A DNA stretch of 64,000 nucleotides from Croceimicrobium sp963974215 (GTDB taxonomy: Bacteria; Bacteroidota; Bacteroidia; Flavobacteriales; Schleiferiaceae). The stretch is from assembly GCA_963974215.1 (NCBI GenBank), contig CAXBBL010000004.1, positions 248,001 through 312,000 of the forward strand, in the 5' to 3' direction. A model generated the notes under the pieces. It saw nothing but the letters and a program-made list of their open reading frames with translations. It ran no database searches and was not told the DNA's origin. The position numbers and the translations under genes were made by a program. Shown here one piece after another: positions 41,683 to 49,762 of this stretch; position 1 is the stretch's first letter; every line of letters begins with the position of its first letter.

Positions 41683-42585
41683 ATGAAGAACTGGATTATC
41701 ATTTTAGGTTTATTAAGTACAAGTTTAAGCCTCAAATCCCAAGATATTAAGGACTTAGATAAAATCAGCTTAGACTTTAACTGGGATAGTAAATGGTCGA
41801 TGCGTTATGATTATCAGATACTTTCTCCGCGAGATAGTACCTTAATCGGAAAATTAAATAAAGTTTCGGAGTCCTTTTGGCAACAAGAAATTTATGATGT
41901 TGAAGGAAATTGGCTTGATACATACCGATTCCTTAAAAATGAAGATGGATTGGTTAGTATTAGCAAAGGAGAGTCGATCATCGACGATCGATACTATGCA
42001 AATGGGAATTTGCAAAAACGATTAGTAGCTAAAGATGGTAAACCTTGCTTGGAGTGGTACTTAAGCTATAATGCCAATAATAGCCTTGAGCGTTTCAGTA
42101 TAAAAGACAGCACAGTCTACAAAGAAATTGTAATTCTATATGATACTTTGGCAAGGGTTGAGAAGCTAAAAAACTTCATTAACGGCACACTAATAAGTGA
42201 AGAGCATTATGTATATAATTCAAATCACAGTTTAATCCAACGTTACTCTCTTACTGCCGAACTTGATAGTATTCATAAAACTGACTTCCTTATCAAGAAT
42301 GACCTGGAAATTGAAAGGCTTAATTATAACTTCGTTGCCGGGAAATGGGCATTGCTAGAATCTAAATCTTTTAACTACCGTCCTAATAATGGTTTAAGCT
42401 CTATAGTCACATTACAATATTCGGCACAAGGCAATTGCATTTTTAGCCAAACCGATAGCTTTGATTCTAAGGGGCTTTTAGTGTCTAGTGAAAAAATAGA
42501 TCTTATCAGTGGCGACTGGCAATTAATTAAGAGTTATTATCAATCTGCTGAACAAGGAGGAATTGTGCTCGGTGTGGGGAGATAA
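41683..42585 (+). CDS. Hypothetical secreted protein
   Basis: About 300 residues from the ATG at 41683, with signal peptide 'NWIIILGLLSTSLSLKSQ'. The body is a run of short beta-hairpin-like units with Tyr/Asp/Ser ('WDSKWSMRYDYQIL', 'NWLDTYRFLKNEDGL', 'HYVYNSNHSLIQRYS', 'SKSFNYRPNNGLSS'), resembling RHS/YD-type or MORN-like repeats of Bacteroidota secreted proteins. I do not recognise a defined family, and no sorting domain is evident. Confidence 0.55.
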   Translation: MKNWIIILGLLSTSLSLKSQDIKDLDKISLDFNWDSKWSMRYDYQILSPRDSTLIGKLNKVSESFWQQEIYDVEGNWLDTYRFLKNEDGLVSISKGESIIDDRYYANGNLQKRLVAKDGKPCLEWYLSYNANNSLERFSIKDSTVYKEIVILYDTLARVEKLKNFINGTLISEEHYVYNSNHSLIQRYSLTAELDSIHKTDFLIKNDLEIERLNYNFVAGKWALLESKSFNYRPNNGLSSIVTLQYSAQGNCIFSQTDSFDSKGLLVSSEKIDLISGDWQLIKSYYQSAEQGGIVLGVGR

Positions 42586-42626
42586 TTAACTAACTTGCAT
42601 GCTCATACCATTAGCAATCAATTATT

Positions 42627-43247
42627 ATGGCCTTAAGCCGCACTACCAAACACTTGAGGCTTCTTGTAATTCTGGTCCTAGTTTTAGAGGTTGCAGGGAT
42701 AGTCTTACATTTTTATCAAATTGACGCATTGGGACTCATTATTAAAGGCGAGTTCGTTTCTTCAGTGTACATTAATAAAATTTCAGATTGGAGCTATTGG
42801 CAATTTGTGGCGCATTTGGCACTTTATTCCTTTGCAGGACTGTTCTTTTTACGATGGACCTACACATCTCAAATAGGGGCGGTTTTTTCAAAATCAAATA
42901 CTAGTAAATCGTTGAAGGAGGTTTTAGTACTTTGGTTTATTCCCTTTTTCAACCTCTTTAGGCCCTTACAACACATTAGGGCCTTTAGCTTGCAACAATT
43001 TCAGTCTACCGATATAAAAGCAATTAAGAACTATCGAAGCTTAATTACAATTTGGTGGTTTCTTTGGCTGATTTCTGGACCTGTAGGCCGTTATTTAGCG
43101 CACCTTTCCTTTCCAAATGAAAGCGTAGTGGCCTCCTATACCTATCTTATCTTCTATGTTTTTTTAGAGTTTTTATCGATAATTACCGCAATACTGTTTT
43201 TGGTAATATTGGGGCGACAGCTGCACTTTATACGCGGAAATAAGTGA
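42627..43247 (+). CDS. DUF4328 membrane protein
   Basis: A 206-residue protein with about five membrane segments. The signature 'VLVLWFIPFFNLFRPLQHI' and 'ITIWWFLWLISGPVGRYL' fit DUF4328. It lies 41 bp after the hypothetical secreted protein and 245 bp before the RRM gene. Role unknown. Confidence 0.78.
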   Translation: MALSRTTKHLRLLVILVLVLEVAGIVLHFYQIDALGLIIKGEFVSSVYINKISDWSYWQFVAHLALYSFAGLFFLRWTYTSQIGAVFSKSNTSKSLKEVLVLWFIPFFNLFRPLQHIRAFSLQQFQSTDIKAIKNYRSLITIWWFLWLISGPVGRYLAHLSFPNESVVASYTYLIFYVFLEFLSIITAILFLVILGRQLHFIRGNK

Positions 43248-43389
43248 ACCTATTAATCGCCAGCTCACGTTTATACTATTTTTACTAAGTCTGGTCTGAT
43301 TGTAATATGCAGTAATACAGTGGATTAAGGTCTAATTGATAACTAATTGTTAATTTTTATCCTTATGTATTTTGTTCATTAACATCACC

Positions 43390-43492
43390 TACCTTTGATA
43401 AACATTTTAACCGCATCTGTACTGAGCAATTAGTGCAGAGTTTTTAAACTGTTTCGTTCTGTTTTTTTTTTTCAATTTTTATTTTTTTTCAA
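43390..43492 (+). promoter_or_regulatory. Promoter and long 5' leader of the RRM gene
   Basis: TACCTTTG at 43390-43397 is an exact -7 match. From there a leader of about 90 nt runs to the start codon. It contains a 7-bp hairpin (CTGTACT / AGTGCAG with one G-U, near 43418-43439) and then an extreme U-rich stretch with two runs of 8-10 T just before the ATG. Such leaders are typical of temperature- or self-regulated RNA-binding protein genes; the regulation is inferred. Confidence 0.45.
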
Positions 43493-43798
43493 ATGAACAT
43501 TTTTGTTGCAAGGCTGGACTATTCAGTTCAGGAAGATGAGCTGAAAGACGCCTTCGAAGCTTACGGTGAGGTATCATCCGTAAAAATTATTATGGACCGT
43601 GAAACTGGTCGCTCTAAGGGCTTCGGTTTCGTGGAAATGGACAACGATGCTGATGGCAACAACGCCATTGAAGCATTAGATGGAGCAAGCATTAAAGGCC
43701 GCGAAATCGCAGTTAAAGAAGCTCGTCCACAAGAAGAGCGTCGTTCGAACTCTCGCGGTGGCGGTGGCTTTGGCGGCGGTGGTCGCGATCGTTACTAG
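43493..43798 (+). CDS. RRM-type RNA-binding protein, glycine-rich tail
   Basis: A 101-residue single-RRM protein. RNP2 is 'NIFVARL' at the N terminus and RNP1 is 'SKGFGFVEM' near residue 43. A short Arg/Gly tail ('RRSNSRGGGGFGGGGRDRY') follows, as in cyanobacterial and Bacteroidota cold-inducible RBPs. It binds single-stranded RNA, perhaps as an RNA chaperone. A strong terminator follows. Confidence 0.93.
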   Translation: MNIFVARLDYSVQEDELKDAFEAYGEVSSVKIIMDRETGRSKGFGFVEMDNDADGNNAIEALDGASIKGREIAVKEARPQEERRSNSRGGGGFGGGGRDRY

Positions 43799-43825
43799 AT
43801 AACTTTTTCATTAGCTAAAATTTTA

Positions 43826-43858
43826 GTCCTCATCCTTACGGGTGGGGACTATTTTTTT
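43826..43858 (+). terminator. Intrinsic terminator of the RRM gene
   Basis: A 10-bp stem with two G-U pairs, GTCCTCATCC (43826-43835) with GGGTGGGGAC (43840-43849), TTAC loop, followed by ATTTTTTT. Confidence 0.88.
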
Positions 43859-43873
43859 GAGCTAATTTTAGTA

Positions 43874-44133
43874 ACCTGAGTTCGGCGTAAAATTAAGCCT
43901 CAGACCTCTTATAAATAGTGGGTTTTAAGCCGAAGCACTGAAGCAATAGCGGGCTATTGCGAAGGGCTAAGGCGCCAAAAACTCCTTTTTAGAAGAGGTT
44001 TACAAGTTTTTTCCAATAAAAGCGAAAATCCTGCATCTAGCTCATTTGCTGTAGCCCGCTACAGCTGCACGATCCAGACTAGTCTTTCCTTTTATTGAAA
44101 ATCTGAGGCTATAATTTTAGGTTGAACTCAGGT
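43874..44133. mobile_element. MITE-like element, full copy A
   Basis: A 260-bp non-coding element. It begins ACCTGAGTTC and ends GAACTCAGGT, with inverted repeats of about 32 bp (one indel, few mismatches). It is flanked by a 5-bp direct repeat TAGTA at 43869-43873 and 44134-44138, the signature of a target-site duplication. Inside, two hairpin arms each end in an 8-bp stem with a 2-nt loop: GCAATAGC/GCTATTGC and GCTGTAGC/GCTACAGC. With the closing terminal stem it would fold as a three-way shape. It carries no ORF, so mobilisation would need a transposase in trans. Confidence 0.82.
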
Positions 44134-44185
44134 TAGTACACAAAACGAGAGAATGAAAACATAATCTGTAGTACAGCTTCAGTTA

Positions 44186-45382
44186 TCAATTTTCCTTCTC
44201 CACAAAAGTCTTTTCAGTATGCTCAAATTGCTTTACACTTTGGTTTTTGCGAATGCGTAAAACCGCCAGCAACATAAAGAAGATTGCCTTGGGAATTTCA
44301 ATAAACAAAGCCAAGTTCTTCACTATATAGTACCGGCGTGGAATACTAATCAGTAAGGCAAAAGCATAAGCGCCCAAAAGGTAATACCAATACTTGGATC
44401 CTTGCAACATGAAGCTTAGGACGGCGGCAATTGCTAACACAAAGGCGAAAAGCAATTTAGGAATCAAGCCCATTTGTAAGGCTTTATCAAAAAAGTCGAC
44501 ATTACCGCTTAGAAGCTTAATAAAACCAGGACCGATATGGCTACGGAAGGCGTGAATTTGCCCAGCAATCCAGCGCTTACGTTGATTGCTAAAGTTTTTA
44601 CCACTGGCCACTTTTTCATCGTAAACATAAATATCTTCCAAATAGGCGATTTTCTCTTCGCGTCCCAATATGTAGAATTCCAAAAGCTTATCTTCAACTG
44701 CAGAGTCTTTGTTAATCCCTTCCAGCGCTTCTTTTAAGAAATTAGATTCGAATACCATACCGCTGCCAATCAAACTGCAACTAAAGCCTAAATTACGATG
44801 CCCCTTACGGAAGATAGAGTTGCTGATTTCCTCGGTGATACCATCTAAAACCGCCATTTTAGTGTTATCATTTTTGGCGGTACGATGTGTTTGGTAAACT
44901 TTAAAATCATCGTTCAAACATTTATTAATTTCCATCAAAGTATCGGCAGGCATCTTGTTATCGGCATCCATAACAATAAAATAGTCCGGCCAGAAATCGG
45001 CCTTAGCATGTTCTACCTGAGCAAGTAAGTTTTTAGACTTGGTTGAGTGATCAAAGTTCATCACGACCACATCAATATTAGCCGCTCTTAATTTAGCCAC
45101 TGTTTCTTCCTTCATCTGATCGGAGCCAATAATAACCCGTAATTTTTCTGCTGGATAATTTAAGGCTAAAGCCTGTTGAGCGGAGTTTAAAATAATAGTA
45201 TCCTCTTTATAGGCAGGAAAGAGAAGGGTGAAACTCTTTAAATCGTCAGGGTTAGGATTCTGAGGCCCTTTGTGTTTTCCTAAAGAAGCCAAAGCAAATA
45301 CAACACTATATGAAGCTTGAGCTCCAAGAAGTACCAAGAAAAAAAGTTCTATTATGGAAAGGATGTCCGACATTATTTGCAA
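44186..45382 (-). CDS. Membrane-anchored processive-type glycosyltransferase family 2
   Basis: A 398-residue GT2 enzyme with an N-terminal membrane segment ('LSIIELFFLVLLGAQASYSVV', core 'IIELFFLVLLGA') and two or three at the C terminus. The GT-A core shows 'TLLFPAYKED', 'FIVMDADNKMP' with the DxD-type site and 'NQRKRWIAGQ', the QxxRW motif of processive or hyaluronan/cellulose-synthase-like enzymes. Substrate is not known. It is followed on the plus-strand side by copy A of the MITE-like repeat. Confidence 0.88.
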   Translation of the reverse strand: MQIMSDILSIIELFFLVLLGAQASYSVVFALASLGKHKGPQNPNPDDLKSFTLLFPAYKEDTIILNSAQQALALNYPAEKLRVIIGSDQMKEETVAKLRAANIDVVVMNFDHSTKSKNLLAQVEHAKADFWPDYFIVMDADNKMPADTLMEINKCLNDDFKVYQTHRTAKNDNTKMAVLDGITEEISNSIFRKGHRNLGFSCSLIGSGMVFESNFLKEALEGINKDSAVEDKLLEFYILGREEKIAYLEDIYVYDEKVASGKNFSNQRKRWIAGQIHAFRSHIGPGFIKLLSGNVDFFDKALQMGLIPKLLFAFVLAIAAVLSFMLQGSKYWYYLLGAYAFALLISIPRRYYIVKNLALFIEIPKAIFFMLLAVLRIRKNQSVKQFEHTEKTFVEKEN

Positions 45383-45404
45383 TTCGTGTTATTAGGAAAA
45401 AAGC

Positions 45405-46103
45405 CTAAAGGCCATTTTTTAATTGAGATAGCTCGGGCTTTTTCAGTTCATAGCCTTTCGGAATACCAAAGCCTAGGTATTTGTCATCTATTTCATCTTT
45501 CGATACTTCATCGGCTTTAAAGCGCACTTTGATACCGTTAAAATCACTATCCATCTGTAAAATTAAGCCATCAATTAAGGGCGATTGAAAGCGATTAAGT
45601 GGACTTTCCTTTCCCTTTAATTCAGAGCAGTACCAAACGGTAGTTTCGGTGCCATCGGATTTAATAATCTTTGCATCCTTACAAGTATAGCCCGCTAATT
45701 TCTTAGTACTATTGCCAAATTCAACTTTGTCTTCCACATCCTCACTCATTTTTGAGAGGGAAGTATAATCCTTTCCTTCAATCAATTGCGCCGATTTATC
45801 TCCTAAAGCGCTAGTAAGAATCAGTGATTTACCTTCGGTATAATCAGTCACCATAATCATAGAAATCAATAGACTTTTAATCTCAATGCGTGACTTATCG
45901 CCCTTAAACATAACTCGGTAGCGCGCGCGTTCCATCATGCCCTTTAACTGGTCCATTTGCTCAAGACCTTCTATTTCATCTAAATTCACTTTGGTTTCGA
46001 TGAGCTCAAGTTTGTATTCTACGCTAAGTGAAGACTGTCCGCTTAAGCTTATTGCAATGAAAATGAGTAGGGTAGATGCTAAATATCGTAAATGGAACTT
46101 CAT
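45405..46103 (-). CDS. Secreted DUF4412-like protein
   Basis: About 232 residues from the ATG at 46103, chosen because it gives a signal peptide ('FHLRYLASTLLIFIAISLSGQ'; cleavage after SGQ). The rest resembles DUF4412/GLPGLI-type proteins: 'YRVMFKGDKSRIEI', 'LILTSALGDKSAQLIEG', 'LAGYTCKDAKI' and 'TTVWYCSELKG'. These are periplasmic or outer-membrane proteins of unknown role. Just upstream of the membrane glycosyltransferase gene on the same strand. Confidence 0.62.
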   Translation of the reverse strand: MKFHLRYLASTLLIFIAISLSGQSSLSVEYKLELIETKVNLDEIEGLEQMDQLKGMMERARYRVMFKGDKSRIEIKSLLISMIMVTDYTEGKSLILTSALGDKSAQLIEGKDYTSLSKMSEDVEDKVEFGNSTKKLAGYTCKDAKIIKSDGTETTVWYCSELKGKESPLNRFQSPLIDGLILQMDSDFNGIKVRFKADEVSKDEIDDKYLGFGIPKGYELKKPELSQLKNGL

Positions 46104-46226
46104 GTTTCTTGGTAAAATTTGGATAAAAATCAAAAACCTAAATTAAGTTTTATTTGCAAGAAACGAGGCCCAAATAAAATTTAAGCCATCGAAAATTGCT
46201 TTCCAGTCAAACTCACGTTCTAAGCT

Positions 46227-46234
46227 TATCTTTG
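46227..46234 (+). promoter_or_regulatory. -7 element TATCTTTG of rmuC
   Basis: An exact TAnnTTTG match 17 nt upstream of the rmuC start codon. A TTG lies further upstream, but spacing is longer than usual. Confidence 0.42.
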
Positions 46235-46251
46235 AATACTAAATCGCCTCT

Positions 46252-47568
46252 ATGGAAACTATTGCTTTACTAATATCCACTGCCACCCTTGTATTGCTGC
46301 TCATTCTCCTTATTAAATCAGCGAAGAATAATCCAAACGCAACGCAAGAGAAAATGCGCGTGCTTTTACAGAGTGAATTACGAGAAAATCGCAGTGAATT
46401 AAATGAGGCGCTAAGAGATAATCGGCAAGAATTATCGGCTGGACTAGAGCAACTTAGTGCTAAAATGGACCTTAAGCTCGGGGCGATATCGGAAAGCTTA
46501 AATAAGAACGCCAAGGAAAACCGTGAAGAGTTGAAAATCAGCTTAAAGGAATTTAGTACCAACTTCTCCACTAACGTTAAAGACTTTAATGAACTCCAAA
46601 AGCAAAAGTTTGCAGAAATGGGCTTAAAGCAAGATGAGCTGGTAAAGTCAACCGAGTTGAAACTGGAAAAAATGCGGGAGACGGTAGACGAGAAATTGCA
46701 TAAAACCTTGGAAGAGCGCCTTGGTCAGTCTTTTAAAATAGTAAGTGAACGATTAGAGGCCGTGCAAAAGGGTTTAGGCGAAATGCAAAATTTGGCCAAT
46801 GGCGTGGGCGATTTGAAAAAGGTATTAAGCAACGTAAAAACTCGCGGAGTTTTAGGCGAAATTCAACTGGGCAATATTTTGGAGCAAATTATGGCCCCAG
46901 AACAATATGAAGCCAATGTGAAAACCAAAGCAGGTTCTAATGATCACGTAGAGTTTGCCATTAAATTACCAGGGAAAGATGAGACTGGTAAAGAGGTTTA
47001 TTTACCCATCGATGCTAAATTTCCACAGGAGGATTATGTGCGTTTGCAAACCGCATATGATGAAGGCGACCTTGTAGCCATTGAGGTTAGTAATAAGGCC
47101 TTGGTTCAATCCATTAAGCGCTTCGCTAAAGATATTCGCGACAAGTATATTGATCCGCCCAATACCACCGATTTTGGCATTATGTTTTTACCCTTGGAAG
47201 GGCTTTTTGCTGAAGTAGTACGGCAGCCTGAAGTAGTGGCGCTATTACAAAGGGAGTATAAAATTATTGTAACCGGTCCCACAACCTTGGCGGCAATGCT
47301 TAATAGTTTACAAATGGGCTTTAAAACCCTTGCCATTCAAAAACGCAGCGGTGAAGTTTGGCAAATTTTAGGAGCAGTTAAAAAGGAGTTTGGCAAATTT
47401 GGCGATGTTTTAGAAAAAGCCCAGAAGAAGATTAATGAGGCCAATCATGAGCTCGATACGCTAGTGGGAACACGCACACGCATGATGCTTTCGAAATTAA
47501 ATAAAGTGCAAGAGCTACCCACTAGTGATGAAAACCCTTTATTAGATTCTCTAGAGGAAGATGAATAA
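46252..47568 (+). CDS. rmuC: DNA recombination protein RmuC
   Basis: A 438-residue RmuC: N-terminal membrane segment ('LLISTATLVLLLILLI'), a long coiled coil (about residues 30-180, with many Glu/Lys/Leu heptads) and the nuclease-like core ('TRGVLGEIQLGNILEQI', 'YLPIDAKFPQEDY', 'FGIMFLPLEGLFAE', 'LNSLQMGFKTLAI'). RmuC limits DNA inversions and is distantly related to PD-(D/E)xK nucleases. Length and architecture are normal. Confidence 0.93.
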   Translation: METIALLISTATLVLLLILLIKSAKNNPNATQEKMRVLLQSELRENRSELNEALRDNRQELSAGLEQLSAKMDLKLGAISESLNKNAKENREELKISLKEFSTNFSTNVKDFNELQKQKFAEMGLKQDELVKSTELKLEKMRETVDEKLHKTLEERLGQSFKIVSERLEAVQKGLGEMQNLANGVGDLKKVLSNVKTRGVLGEIQLGNILEQIMAPEQYEANVKTKAGSNDHVEFAIKLPGKDETGKEVYLPIDAKFPQEDYVRLQTAYDEGDLVAIEVSNKALVQSIKRFAKDIRDKYIDPPNTTDFGIMFLPLEGLFAEVVRQPEVVALLQREYKIIVTGPTTLAAMLNSLQMGFKTLAIQKRSGEVWQILGAVKKEFGKFGDVLEKAQKKINEANHELDTLVGTRTRMMLSKLNKVQELPTSDENPLLDSLEEDE

Positions 47569-47659
47569 TGCTATTCAAGTCCTTCTAAAACAATTACTTA
47601 AGAAAGTGTAAATTTTTGTAAAACAGTTTTAATCGCTCCAAGCGACCTCCAATTTGGGC

Positions 47660-47667
47660 TAAATTTG
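47660..47667 (+). promoter_or_regulatory. -7 element TAAATTTG deciding the start at 47674
   Basis: An exact TAnnTTTG that overlaps an in-frame TTG at 47665. Translation therefore probably begins at the ATG at 47674, just downstream. Confidence 0.45.
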
Positions 47668-47673
47668 TCAACT

Positions 47674-48585
47674 ATGCTTAAAGTGTTTTTGTACGGACTT
47701 CTTTTACTGGGATTTCATCTCGGGCTCAACGCGCAACGATTAAGAGATTCTGCGCGGGACGCGGTAGCCATGCGAATGATTGCCCATCAACTTATGCTAT
47801 GGCAGGGTGATAGTAGTCAAGCTATTCCGCCGGTTATTGCCCTTGATGATACTCAGTATCGCGTTAACTTCAGTACGGATCTTCAATTTACTCCAAAAGC
47901 CTTGGTTGATCTTATGGATCAGATGATGCGCGACTATGATATTGCTGAGCAATACCGCGTACAGGTTAGGACCTGCTTAGGCGATACTATCGTGTATAGC
48001 TTTCAAGTGGGAGGTATCGAAACCGGCGATATCGTGCCCTGTTTAGGCCGAGAACAAAAAAAGGCTTGTTATTATTTACAAGTAAGGATCCTTGATTCTT
48101 ATCAGGTTTTTGCGGCCGACAAGGACCAAAAAGAGACTTTCCATTTACAGGAAGCCGACCTTAACTCCAAGCGGCTTTACCTATTCGCATTCATTGTAAT
48201 TGTAATAGCGACTTTTTGGTATTTCATGCTCAAGAAGAATAAAAAGCCCGAAAAAAAAGTTTTGGCAGAAACTACAGATTCAGAAATCACCTGGCTAGGA
48301 TCTACTCAGTTTAGTGAGCAGAGATTAAGTATTTCCTTTAAAAATGTTAAGACCGATCTCAGTGCGAAGGAATCCGATTTACTGGCATTTTTAGCGCAAC
48401 ATCTCAATCAAAGGGTGGAAAAAGAGCGTATTTTGGAGGCTGTTTGGGGCGATGATGGCGATTATGTAGGGCGCACCCTCGATGTTTTTATCTCCAAATT
48501 AAGAAAGAAGCTCGCACTGGATACGAGCATTCGCATAGTAAATATTCGCGGTATTGGCTATCAACTGCAAGTGGTTGAGGACTAA
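47674..48585 (+). CDS. Transmembrane one-component regulator with C-terminal winged helix
   Basis: About 303 residues. A signal-like N terminus ('FLYGLLLLGFHLGLNAQ') precedes a roughly 150-residue periplasmic part, then a membrane segment ('LYLFAFIVIVIATFWYFML') and a cytoplasmic OmpR-type winged helix at the C terminus ('LSAKESDLLAFLAQHLNQ', 'RILEAVWGDDGDYVGRTLDVFISKLRKKL' in part, 'IRIVNIRGIGYQL'). This is the reverse topology of CadC/ToxR, where the DNA-binding domain comes first. It would read a periplasmic signal and act directly on DNA. No receiver domain or kinase is adjacent. Confidence 0.78.
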   Translation: MLKVFLYGLLLLGFHLGLNAQRLRDSARDAVAMRMIAHQLMLWQGDSSQAIPPVIALDDTQYRVNFSTDLQFTPKALVDLMDQMMRDYDIAEQYRVQVRTCLGDTIVYSFQVGGIETGDIVPCLGREQKKACYYLQVRILDSYQVFAADKDQKETFHLQEADLNSKRLYLFAFIVIVIATFWYFMLKKNKKPEKKVLAETTDSEITWLGSTQFSEQRLSISFKNVKTDLSAKESDLLAFLAQHLNQRVEKERILEAVWGDDGDYVGRTLDVFISKLRKKLALDTSIRIVNIRGIGYQLQVVED

Positions 48586-48844
48586 AGCTATCTGTTTTTT
48601 TTCTTGCGGTAGATGAATACGAAGATCACATTTTACAAATCTGGAATAGTTGTATTTCAGATATTAGGTCGGGCTAGTAATAAATTGAAGCTTTAGCCTT
48701 TATTTAGTAAAATAAGACTATCTTAATAGGAGCCTTGAAGGCTTTTATGCGCATAATAAATTCCGTCAAAAACAAAACGAGTCTTGTTTTTAACGCCCAT
48801 ATTTACCTACTATTAAGGGCTCCAAAACCTCAATTAGGCTATAA

Positions 48845-49405
48845 ATGATTCTCTACATTAAGTACATGGTAAGCTTGCGCTGCAAGATGATGGTGAAGGA
48901 TGAGCTTAAAAAGCTTGGCCTGCATTACGTTATTGTCAATTTAGGAATGATCGAAATCTTGGAGGATATCAACCCTATTCAAAGGGCTTTACTAAAAAAG
49001 AACCTAGGCAAGTCAGGCTTAGTGTTGTTAGATGATAAACGTAGTATCCTGATAGAAAAAATTAAGAGTGCTATCATTGAGATGATTCACCACAAGGAAA
49101 GCTTACCTAAGGTTAATTTTTCAGAATATTTAAGTAACAAGCTGGGGTACGATTATACTTACCTGGCAAATACTTTTTCAGAAGTTAAAGGGATAACCAT
49201 CAGCCATTACATTATCATTAATAAAATAGAGCGCATCAAAGAACTACTTTTGTATGACGAGCACAGCCTTACCGAAATATCATATATGCTGCAGTATAGC
49301 AGTGTAGCGCATCTTTCCAATCAATTTAAAAAAATAACCGGCCTAAGTCCTAGCTATTATCGCAGCTTAAAAGCTAAACGAGAGGGCAATCTTGAAGATC
49401 TCTAA
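48845..49405 (+). CDS. AraC-family transcriptional regulator
   Basis: A 186-residue protein. The N-terminal ~75 residues ('IKYMVSLRCKMMVKDELKKLG', 'LVLLDDKRSILIEKIKSAII') belong to a compact Bacteroidota sensor type. The C-terminal ~100 residues are a double HTH of AraC/XylS type, with 'LTEISYMLQYSSVAHLSNQFKKITGLSPSYYR' spanning the second helix-turn-helix (positions about 138-170). The ligand is unknown. It stands alone between 260- and 350-bp gaps. Confidence 0.87.
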   Translation: MILYIKYMVSLRCKMMVKDELKKLGLHYVIVNLGMIEILEDINPIQRALLKKNLGKSGLVLLDDKRSILIEKIKSAIIEMIHHKESLPKVNFSEYLSNKLGYDYTYLANTFSEVKGITISHYIIINKIERIKELLLYDEHSLTEISYMLQYSSVAHLSNQFKKITGLSPSYYRSLKAKREGNLEDL

Positions 49406-49762
49406 ATCTTCAAACCCGAATTTGGCTTAAATTATTATTTAAGGTTTCATCATTATTGGAAAAACTAAAACACCTCTTCTAAAAAGCGTTTCTCTGCACC
49501 TAAGTCCTTCGCAGTAGCCCCACAATTATTTCAGCAATTCAGTTTAAAACCCACTTTTTATAAAAAGCCTGAGGCCTATTTTTCAATAGTACTGCGGTTT
49601 CAAACCATAAAAGTTTTCGGATCAACTTTTTATTCTTTATAAAGGTTTGAAATACATAAGACTAAGCTCGTTTTGTGTAAGTGTTAATGGTTCAATGATT
49701 ATCATATTTGTAAAATGCTCTTTATCTTAATGGAAAGGGAATTTTTACTTAAACAATTAATC
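49406..49762. other. Intergenic region with decayed MITE-like copy D
   Basis: A 357-bp gene-free stretch. Positions about 49450-49605 carry a diverged copy of the MITE-like repeat (separate entry). The remaining 150 bp before the outer-membrane protein gene is AT-rich with no clear signal. Confidence 0.55.
49450..49605 (-). repeat. Degenerate partial copy D of the MITE-like repeat (inverted)
   Basis: It matches the reverse complement of the left half of copies A/B: CCTCTTCTAAAAAG, then CCTAAGTCCTTCGCA, AAAACCCACT and GCCTGAGGC are all recognisable in the same order. The palindromic tip is mutated (AGTAGCCCCACAATTAT where the intact copies have a perfect 8-bp stem). No terminal repeat or target duplication could be defined, consistent with an old decayed insertion. 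Confidence 0.6.

Noticed and set aside
43874..44133. Repeat copy A as a structured ncRNA gene or CRISPR-like repeat
   Set aside because: Its inverted ends with target duplications and scattered decayed copies fit a mobile element better; there is no array of regularly spaced repeats.
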